From: Blautia sp.
GTDB lineage: Bacteria > Bacillota > Clostridia > Lachnospirales > Lachnospiraceae
Direction of reading: 5' to 3'
Length of the DNA: 7,697 bases
NCBI GenBank assembly: GCA_017420455.1
Contig: JAFOJB010000227.1
Span: forward strand, 1-7,697
Positions 1 to 6,900 of this stretch are shown here, piece after piece. The notes below the pieces were generated by a model that was not told the origin of the DNA, did no database searches, and was given only the letters and a program-made list of their open reading frames with translations. A program made the translations under genes and the position numbers. Position 1 is the first letter of the stretch; each line of letters starts with the position of its first letter.

Positions 1-6
1 GGGAAG

Positions 7-72
7 ATGCGGACGGATACAGGATATGCAGACAGATATGATACATGCAGACAGATATGATATCTGCAGACA
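7..72. repeat. Short 19-bp tandem repeat
   Basis: ATGCAGACAGATATGATA occurs exactly at 26-43 and again at 45-62, a 19-bp period. A degraded unit precedes it (7-25, ATGCGGACGGATA) and a partial one follows (64-72, CTGCAGACA). The junction of the last units forms the palindrome CAGATAT-G-ATATCTG at 52-66. The rest of 1-293 shows no gene I can support on either strand. Confidence 0.75.
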
Positions 73-107
73 AAAAGAGGATATGCAGGGAGATTAAAGA
101 AAAACTG

Positions 108-135
108 AAAAAAGAAAAAGGCAGGCCAGGTCCTT
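108..135 (-). terminator. Weak terminator-like element with U-rich tract
   Basis: On the minus strand, AAGG (135-132) can pair with CCTT (121-118) across a 10-base loop, and the sequence then runs T5-C-T6 (119-108). The U-rich tract is good but the stem is only 4 bp, so this is a low-confidence candidate. It lies about 160 bases past the PurF-like stop, beyond the stronger stem-loop at 185-240, and the two might act together at the operon end. Confidence 0.25.
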
Positions 136-184
136 GCGGAGATAGAAAGGCAGACCGAAGGAACAGTGACCGGATTGAAAGAAA

Positions 185-240
185 TGCCGGAAACCGCCTG
201 TCAGGAAGACGGGTGTTTCTGCCCGTCTTCTTAACCGGCA
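185..240 (-). terminator. Nested stem-loop downstream of the PurF-like gene, probable operon end
   Basis: An inner perfect 9-bp stem, GAAGACGGG (205-213) with CCCGTCTTC (222-230), encloses an 8-base loop. An outer 6-bp stem, TGCCGG (185-190) with CCGGCA (235-240), encloses the whole. The structure begins 53 bases past the PurF-like stop codon. There is no U-tract directly after either stem on the minus strand, so termination by this element alone is uncertain; it could stabilise or mark the mRNA 3' end. Confidence 0.45.
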
Positions 241-293
241 ATATGTATTTTCTCAGAGAACGGCGGGCGGTAAAGGTCCAGACGCCGGACGCC

Positions 294-1709
294 TCACTCT
301 TTTCCGCTCCAGCAGTAAGTACAAAGCCTGCAGGGATCGACGTCGATGGATTTTTCCAGATCATCCAGCCTGTGGAACTTAAGGCTTGTGAAATTCAGTT
401 CCTTCCGGATCTCTTCCAGCATCTCCCGGTAATTCGAGGAATCCGGATCCGCATACTCCTTCAGGATGCTGTCGTCCACCTGATTTCCCTCTCTCCTGGC
501 AATGACCCTTCTTGTGATCAGGTCCATCTCGGACTTCGACCGCGAGAAATTCAGATACTTGCACCCATACAGAAGCGGCGGACAGGCAGGCCGGATATGC
601 ACCTCCTCTGCCCCGTTCCGGTACAGAAATTCCGTTGTCTCCCGAAGCTGTGTACCCCGGACGATGGAATCATCGATCATCAGCAGGCTCTTCCCCTTGA
701 TGAGCCGATGCACCGGGATCAGCTTCATCCGCGCGATCAGATTCCTCTGGCTCTGCTGCGTCGGCATAAAGGAACGGGGCCAGGTGGGCGTATACTTGAT
801 AAACGGCCGCGCGAAGGGTACGCCGGATGCGTTCGCATACCCGATGGCATGGGCGATCCCCGAATCCGGCACCCCGGCTACGATATCGGGATGAACATCG
901 CCGGCATCTCTCTTCGCCAGCAGCTCACCGCATTTATAGCGCATCTCCTCCACATTGACCCCTTCGTAGGTAGAAGTCGGGTATCCGTAATATACCCAGA
1001 GGAAGGAGCAGATCTTCATCTCAGAGCCGGGAGCGGACAATGTTTCGACTCCCTCCGGAGTAACCATCACGATCTCCCCGGGTCCCAGCTCCCTGAAATC
1101 CTCATATCCCAGATTCACATAAGCAAAGCTTTCAAAGGACACACAATACGCGTCCTCCTTCCGGCCGATCACGATGGGCGTTCTGCCCAGACGGTCTCTG
1201 GCCGCCACCAGCCCCTTTGGCGTAAGGATCAGAATACTCATTGACCCCTCGATCACTTCCTGGGCATACCGAAGCCCCTCTGTCATGGTCGGCTTCTGGT
1301 TGATCAGCGCCACCACCATCTCCGTCGGATTCACGGTTCCTCCGCTCATCTCCAGGAAATGCGTATGGCCGCGCTGCATGCACTGCGCCATCAGGGCATC
1401 CATGTTATTGATCTTGCCGACAGTCGTGATCGCGAAGCTTCCCAGATGGGACCTCACCAGAAGGGGCTGCGGCTCATAATCCGAAATACAGCCGATTCCG
1501 GAATTCCCCTGAAGCTCCGCGGCGTCCCGTTCAAATTTCGTACGAAATGGAGAATTTTCGATGTTATGGATTGCTCTGTCGAACCCTTTCTGCGGATCAT
1601 AGACCGCCATACCGCCCCTTCTGGTTCCCAGATGAGAATGGTAATCTATGCCGAAAAAAAGATCCAGGACACAACTGGTCTTCGATGTCACTCCAAAAAA
1701 TCCGCCCAT
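294..1709 (-). CDS. PurF-like phosphoribosyltransferase with degenerate glutaminase domain
   Basis: A 471-residue homologue of glutamine PRPP amidotransferase (PurF), which makes 5-phosphoribosylamine in purine synthesis. The N-terminal half (about 1-230) has the class II glutaminase fold pattern but not its active site: the protein begins MGGFFG where PurF has CGVFG, putting Gly2 at the nucleophile. HRGQE is replaced by TRRGG (29-33), the HVRYSTAG segment by CISDYE (74-79), the oxyanion NGN by VGK (97-99), and the SDxE aspartate by Pro128. The C-terminal half keeps VPDSGIAHAIGYA (280-292) and the PRPP loop IDDSIVRGT (345-353). Cysteines 234, 383, 463 and 466 align with the four Fe-S ligands of B. 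subtilis PurF; the protein ends five residues after the last one, lacking the usual tail. The ATG at 1709 has GAGGAG nine bases upstream (1724-1719), and the in-frame codons before it offer no Cys. Probably cotranscribed with fbp. Expected automatic name: amidophosphoribosyltransferase; the real reaction is unknown to me. Confidence 0.93.
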   Translation of the reverse strand: MGGFFGVTSKTSCVLDLFFGIDYHSHLGTRRGGMAVYDPQKGFDRAIHNIENSPFRTKFERDAAELQGNSGIGCISDYEPQPLLVRSHLGSFAITTVGKINNMDALMAQCMQRGHTHFLEMSGGTVNPTEMVVALINQKPTMTEGLRYAQEVIEGSMSILILTPKGLVAARDRLGRTPIVIGRKEDAYCVSFESFAYVNLGYEDFRELGPGEIVMVTPEGVETLSAPGSEMKICSFLWVYYGYPTSTYEGVNVEEMRYKCGELLAKRDAGDVHPDIVAGVPDSGIAHAIGYANASGVPFARPFIKYTPTWPRSFMPTQQSQRNLIARMKLIPVHRLIKGKSLLMIDDSIVRGTQLRETTEFLYRNGAEEVHIRPACPPLLYGCKYLNFSRSKSEMDLITRRVIARREGNQVDDSILKEYADPDSSNYREMLEEIRKELNFTSLKFHRLDDLEKSIDVDPCRLCTYCWSGKE

Positions 1710-1729
1710 TTTTTCATACTCCTCGTGTA

Positions 1730-3685
1730 TTACTTTTTCTCTTTGATGGTTCCGTCCCGGTATGCCTCCAGCAGCTGTGAAAGCTCCCCGATCCGCTCCT
1801 TCAGGGCCTTTCCGCTGTCCGTATCCCCTACCAGCTGGCGCCGGGAGGTATAGCGCACCGCAACCCGGTTGGAAACAATATCGCTTTCCTTGGCCACGGC
1901 CTCCTCCGTGGAGGTAAACGGCTCATGGGCAGAAAGGATCAGGCCATAGGAATTGTAGATCAGCGTATATCCCGCGATACCTGTCACCTTCTGGTAAGCC
2001 TTGCTGAAGCCTCCGTCGATCACGATCACCTTGCCGTTGCACTTCACCGGACTCTCGCCCTCGCTCTGATGCACCGGTACATGGCCGTTGATGATATGCC
2101 CTTTTTCCGGATCCAGGCCGAACTCACGAAGAAGAGAATCCACCACCTCTTCGTTTTCCAGCAGACGGTAATACGCGTTCTTTTTCTCCTTATGAGATTC
2201 CTTTTCCTCGATCAGGTATCTCTCGAAGGTAGCCATCTTATCCTTTCCGAAAAGAGGAGAATTCGGCGCTGCCCAGATATACCAGAGCATGTCCAGGCTC
2301 TTTTCGCGGCCTTCTGTCTTCACAGAATTAAAGGCCTTGCGGACGAACATCTCCAGCTCATCGTACAGCGCTTTGCCCTTGTAGGTTTCCCCGTAGATCT
2401 TCACCTCTTTCAGGGTGCCGTCATCGTTCAGCGGGACGCTGCCATGGAAAAGCAGATTCCCATTATATACCTTATAAAGGCCCCCCTTGTCAAGTAAAAG
2501 ACGCATATGATTCTGAAGTTTTTCACAATTTCGGAAGGCAGAATCCATCCGGTCCATCACCTCATGCTCTTCGGGGGTAAGCTCATAGGGGTGCTCCATG
2601 TCCAGTGTCGGAAAGCAGGTATCCAGAAGCGGAAATTCGCTCCCGTCTGCCAGGGTGACTGTCCCCTTCTCCAGATCCATGCGGTGCAGAAGGCATCTGT
2701 CCTCCATCTCAAAGTCCGGATTCTTCATGATCAGCTGCCCTTCCAGCTTGAACTGGATCACGCAGATCGCCTTGTGCATCTTCTTTCCCAGTTCCTTTTC
2801 CAGTGCGTTATAAGAGCTGGCGCCTTTCATCTCGAACATGGTACAGGGATCGTCTTTATAGACTTCCATGGCAAACGTCGCCAGAGGAAGAAGATTGATT
2901 CCATAGCCATCCTCCAGAGTATCCAGGTTTCCATAGCGGATACTGTTGCGGATCACGGTGGCGATGCAGGCCGGCTGTCCCGCGGCGGCTCCCATCCAGA
3001 CCACGTCATGGTTGCCCCACTGAATATCCAGAGAATGATAACGCATCAGCTTGTCCATGATAAAGTGAGGTCCCGGCCCTCTGTCATAAATATCTCCAAG
3101 AACATGCAGATGATCCACCACCAGCCTCTGGATGAGCTCCGCCAGGGCGATGATGAAATTCTCCGCCCTCCCGATGTCGATGATGGTATCCACGATGGAA
3201 TCATAGTAGGCTTCCTTGTCCAGCACCTCCGTCTTCTCCGTGATCAGTTCCTCAATGACATAGGCATAGTCTGCAGGAAGAGCCTTGCGCACCTTCGACC
3301 TGGTATACTTGGAGGCAGTGGTCTTGCATACCTCGATAAGCCGGTACAGCGTGATCTTGTACCAGTTTTCCATATCCGGTTCCGTTTTCTTCACCAGCCG
3401 GATCTTTTCCTTGGGATAATAGATCAGGGTAGCAAGGGAACGCTTATCCTGGTTGGAAAGCGTATGTCCGAAGACATCATCGATCTTTTTCCGCACCGCC
3501 CCGGATCCGTTCCGGAGCACATGGGAAAAGGCCTCATATTCTCCGTGAATATCCGAAAGGAAATGCTCGGTTCCCTTTGGAAGGTTCAGGATCGACTGAA
3601 GATTGATGATCTCTGTGGAGGCCTTTCCGATGGTAGGATACAGCTCTGCAAGACGCTCCAGATAACGAAGTTCCTCTTTTTTCAT
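1730..3685 (-). CDS. fbp: Fructose-1,6-bisphosphatase, class III
   Basis: Hydrolyses fructose-1,6-bisphosphate to fructose-6-phosphate plus phosphate in gluconeogenesis; cytosolic. The 651 residues match the Firmicutes-specific class III family (B. subtilis Fbp is about 671 aa), unrelated in sequence to the class I and GlpX enzymes. It has the metallophosphatase signature in order: D45-x-H47 (SDIHGEY), GDIYDRG at 197-203, GNHD at 224-227, HGSVP from H414, NGHVPVH around H535, and IDGGFSKAYQ from 556. These residues normally hold a two-metal centre, Mn in the characterised B. subtilis enzyme. The start at 3685 is preceded by AGGAGG (3695-3690) only 4 bases away, a short spacing, but the N-terminus MKKEELRYLERL looks native and no better start is seen. 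The downstream PurF-like gene starts 20 bases after the TAA stop. No frameshift or missing motif is visible. Confidence 0.97.
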   Translation of the reverse strand: MKKEELRYLERLAELYPTIGKASTEIINLQSILNLPKGTEHFLSDIHGEYEAFSHVLRNGSGAVRKKIDDVFGHTLSNQDKRSLATLIYYPKEKIRLVKKTEPDMENWYKITLYRLIEVCKTTASKYTRSKVRKALPADYAYVIEELITEKTEVLDKEAYYDSIVDTIIDIGRAENFIIALAELIQRLVVDHLHVLGDIYDRGPGPHFIMDKLMRYHSLDIQWGNHDVVWMGAAAGQPACIATVIRNSIRYGNLDTLEDGYGINLLPLATFAMEVYKDDPCTMFEMKGASSYNALEKELGKKMHKAICVIQFKLEGQLIMKNPDFEMEDRCLLHRMDLEKGTVTLADGSEFPLLDTCFPTLDMEHPYELTPEEHEVMDRMDSAFRNCEKLQNHMRLLLDKGGLYKVYNGNLLFHGSVPLNDDGTLKEVKIYGETYKGKALYDELEMFVRKAFNSVKTEGREKSLDMLWYIWAAPNSPLFGKDKMATFERYLIEEKESHKEKKNAYYRLLENEEVVDSLLREFGLDPEKGHIINGHVPVHQSEGESPVKCNGKVIVIDGGFSKAYQKVTGIAGYTLIYNSYGLILSAHEPFTSTEEAVAKESDIVSNRVAVRYTSRRQLVGDTDSGKALKERIGELSQLLEAYRDGTIKEKK

Positions 3686-3765
3686 ATTTCCTCCTGTTTC
3701 ATACTTTGCTTTTTATATGATTCCGGTACAGAAAGACGTCACCCCGCTGAACGGTCTTTTTGCTC

Positions 3766-3800
3766 CATATATCCGCCTTTTGCACAGGCATCATATATCC
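3766..3800. repeat. Direct repeat CATATATCC, two copies, by the candidate fbp promoter
   Basis: Exact 9-bp copies at 3766-3774 and 3792-3800 are 26 bases apart, both in the leader or promoter region of fbp. The right-hand copy overlaps the candidate -10 element at 3790-3795. Such spacing could suit a regulator binding two sites, but the repeat is short and AT-rich, so chance is quite possible. Confidence 0.35.
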
Positions 3801-3817
3801 CCGGTCCGCACTGACAG
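3790..3817 (-). promoter_or_regulatory. Candidate sigma-A-type promoter for fbp and the PurF-like gene
   Basis: Reading the minus strand, CTGTCA (3817-3812, four of six matches to TTGACA) is followed after 16 bases by TATGAT (3795-3790, five of six matches to TATAAT). This would give a leader of about 100 bases before the fbp start. A second, poorer candidate nearer the gene is GTGACG (3742-3737) with TATAAA (3717-3712), but its 19-base spacer is long. Both rest on consensus matching only. Confidence 0.35.
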
Positions 3818-3841
3818 ACGACAATTCTGCAGCGGCCGCCA

Positions 3842-3890
3842 GATTATGGCAGATCTCTGCTCCTCTGCACCAGCTGCCTGATTATGGCAG
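3842..3890. repeat. Direct repeat GATTATGGCAG, two copies
   Basis: An exact 11-bp repeat occurs at 3842-3852 and 3880-3890, 38 bases apart. The second copy spans the loop of the post-polC stem-loop and part of its stem. The first copy sits in sequence without a matching long inverted repeat. It may be a remnant of a duplicated hairpin or chance; nothing here assigns a function. Confidence 0.5.
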
Positions 3891-3897
3891 GCAGCTG
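3871..3897 (-). terminator. Stem-loop just after polC (possible weak terminator or RNA 3'-end structure)
   Basis: CAGCTGCCTG and CAGGCAGCTG form a perfect 10-bp inverted repeat around a 7-base loop, starting 13 bases past the polC stop. A further U-G and A-U pair can extend the stem. No T-run follows on either strand, so it is not a classical intrinsic terminator. Its position suits a polC transcript end, a processing or stability structure, or a protein-binding palindrome. The inverted repeat is certain; the function is inferred. Confidence 0.45.
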
Positions 3898-3910
3898 ATC
3901 CTGTCTGCGT

Positions 3911-6900
3911 TCATACATGGATGTCGAAAATAGACATCTGGTTGGACTGGGGGATATCTCCGAACAGCTTCAGGTCATCCATCAGGTCGATCACCGTTTT
4001 GCTGACCTTGGTTCTGTCCCGGAAATCGTCCTTGGAAAGAAATCTGCCCTGGGCAGCCGCCTCTACCACGGCGTCTGCCGCCTTGTCTCCCAGTCCCTCT
4101 ATGGTATCCAGAGCCGGCATCAGCTTCCCGTCCACGATCTGGAAGCGATGCGCCTTTGCCTTATAAAGGTCGATCTTCTCAAAGCCAAAGCCTCTGGCAT
4201 ACATTTCCTGCACGATCTTCATATCCTTCAGCTGATCCTGCTCCTTCTTTGAGGCAGCGTCGCCCTTTTTGCGGATCTCCGCCATATAGTATTCCAGCCT
4301 CTCCCTTCCCATGCACATCAGCTCATAGGAGAAGCTGGTTGCCCTGATGCTGAAGTAGGCCGCATAGTAAGCCAGCGGCTGATAGATCTTATACCAGGCA
4401 ATACGGTAAGCCATCATGACATAGGCCGCCGCGTGGGCCTTGGGGAACATGTAGGAGATCTGCTTGCAGGACCAGATATACCAGTCCGGCACATTGTGCT
4501 CCGTCATGATCGTCTCCCAGTCCGGCCGGAGCCCCTTTCCCTTCCGGACGCTTTCCATGATGGTGAATGCCTGGCTGCTCTCCACGCCCATACTGATCAG
4601 GTACCCCATGATGTCGTCACGGGTACAGATAGCCGTAGAGATCGTGGCCTTTCCCTCGCTGATCAGCGTCTGGGCATTTCCCAGCCACACATTGGTTCCA
4701 TGGGAAAGGCCGGAGATCCGGATCAGATCCGAAAAACAGGTAGGCTTTGCCTCCTGAACCATTCCGATGACGAAGTCCGTGCCGAACTCCGGCACGCCAA
4801 GACAGCCAAGGGGGCAGCCTCCGATATCCTCGGGAGTGATTCCCAGGGCTTTTGTGGAAGAAAACAGGGACATGACCTTCTGGTCATCAAGAGGCACATC
4901 CTTGGCATCCGTATTGGTGAGATCCTCCAGCATACGGATAATGGTAGGATCATCATGTCCGAGAATATCCAGCTTCAGAAGGTTTCCGTCGATGGAATGA
5001 TAATCAAAATGCGTGGTGACGATATCCGAGGTCATATCGTTGGCGGGATGCTGGACCGGCGTAAATTTCTCGATCTCCTCCCCGTGGGGAAGCACCACGA
5101 TGCCGCCGGGATGCTGCCCGGTGGTCCTGCGGATCCCGGTACAGCCCTGCACGATCCGGTTGATCTCGCAGTAGCGCTTGTGCTGCCCTCTTTCCTCGAA
5201 ATAGTTTTTCACATAGCCGAAGGCCGTCTTTTCCGCCAGCGTACCGATGGTTCCTGCCTTGAAGGTATGACCCTCCCCGAAGATCACTTCCGTGTATTTA
5301 TGAGCGACCGCCTGATATTCTCCGGAGAAATTCAGGTCGATATCCGGTTCCTTGTCCCCTTTAAAGCCCAGGAAAGTCTCGAAGGGAATATTGAAGCCGT
5401 TCTTTTTCATAGGCGCACCGCATTTCGGACACAGACGGTCCGGCATGTCGCAGCCTACCTTATCGGAGTATTTCTTTACTTCCTCCGAATCGAAATCACT
5501 GTATTTGCAGGAAGGGCATACATAGTGGGGCGGAAGGGGATTCACCTCCGTGATTCCCGACATGGTGGCGGCAAAGGAAGACCCGACCGACCCTCTGGAC
5601 CCCACCAGATATCCATCTGAGTTGGACTTATGCACCAGCTTCTGGGCAATGATATACATCACCGCGTAGCCGTTGGAGATGATGGAATGCAGCTCCCTGG
5701 CCAGACGGTCCTCTACAATCTTCGGGAGCGGATCTCCATAGATTTCATGCGCCTTCTGATAGCACATATCCTTCAGGTCCCGGTCGGAATTCTCGATGAC
5801 CGGAGGGTATTTATCCGGATGGATGGGGGACATCTTCTCGATCATGTCCGCGATCTTATTGGTATTGGTGATGACCACCTCCTCCGCCTTCTCGCTTCCC
5901 AGATAGGAAAACTCCTCCAGCATTTCCTCCGTAGTCCGAAGGTACAAAGGCGCCTGCTTGTCCGCGTCCGGGAACCCGTTCCCCGCCATGATGATCCTCC
6001 GGTAGATCTCGTCCTGCGGATCCATAAAATGGACATCGCAGGTGGCGACCACCGGCTTCTGGAACTGTTCTCCCAGCTTTACGATCTTCCGGTTCAGCTC
6101 CCGGAGGTCCTCCTCGGACTGCACCAGATCATTATCCGGATCCGCGATCATGAAGGCATTGTTCCCGATGGGCTGGATCTCCAGATAATCGTAGAAATCC
6201 ACCAGCCTTGCGATCTCCTGGTCCGAGGCGTTCCGGAGAAGAGCCTGGTACAGCTCTCCCGCCTCGCAGGCGCTGCCGATCAGCAGCCCCTCTCTGTGCT
6301 GCAGGAACACGCTCTTTGGAACACGGGGCCTTCTGTGGTAATAGACCAGATGAGACTTGCTCACCAGTTTGTACAGGTTGATCCGGCCTGTTTCGTTCCG
6401 CATGAAGATCACTGCGTGATAAGTGGGCAGCTTTCTGATGGTATCCGGCGAAACCGCCCCCTGTCTGTTCAGCTCATCTACATCGAAGATGCCTCTCTCC
6501 TCCAGCATCTTCACGAATTTCACAAAGATCTCCGCGGTGCAGCCGGCGTCATCCACGGCCCGGTGATGGTTCTGCAGATTCACTCCCACAGCCTTGGCAA
6601 CCGTATCCAGCTTGAAGCGGTTCAGCGCCGGCAGAAGGAACCTCGCCATTCCCACGGTGTCAACATAGGTAAAGGTATCCGGCAGCTCCTGCCTGCGGCA
6701 GTTTTCCATGATAAAGCTCATGTCAAAATCCGCATTATGGGCCACCATCACCGCTCCTTCACAGAACTTCAGAAACTCCGGAAGAACCGTTTCAATGACA
6801 GGCGCATCCATCACCATGGCGTCATTGATGCTGGTCAGCTGCTCGATCTTGAAAGGAATGGGCACCTGCGGATTCACAAAGGTGGAAAACCTGTCCGTGA

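Noticed and set aside
45..1244. Long plus-strand open frame of 399 codons opposite the PurF-like gene
   Set aside because: It lies antisense to a clearly recognisable protein, its translation is low-complexity in style with no recognisable domain, and its start falls inside the tandem repeat.
3682..3702. Six-codon leader peptide (MKQEEI) whose stop overlaps the fbp start codon
   Set aside because: No Shine-Dalgarno sequence precedes it and it reads through the fbp ribosome binding site itself; most likely coincidence.
3732..3761. Plus-strand hairpin AAAGAC/GTCTTT followed by T5, resembling a terminator
   Set aside because: The stem is only 6 bp with a large loop, and there is no plus-strand gene for it to terminate.
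2507..3814. Long plus-strand open frame of 435 codons opposite fbp
   Set aside because: The translation is rich in His, Ile, Leu and Gln as expected from the reverse complement of a coding gene, shows no known domain, and overlaps the complete fbp.
3827..3839. Adjacent CTGCAG and GCGGCCGC sites, suggestive of a cloning junction
   Set aside because: No adaptor, vector or abrupt composition change is seen around them, and the flanking sequence continues as ordinary intergenic DNA between two native genes.
4433..5620. Plus-strand open frame of 395 codons opposite polC
   Set aside because: It is antisense to the conserved catalytic region of PolC and has no recognisable motif; a shadow of codon bias.
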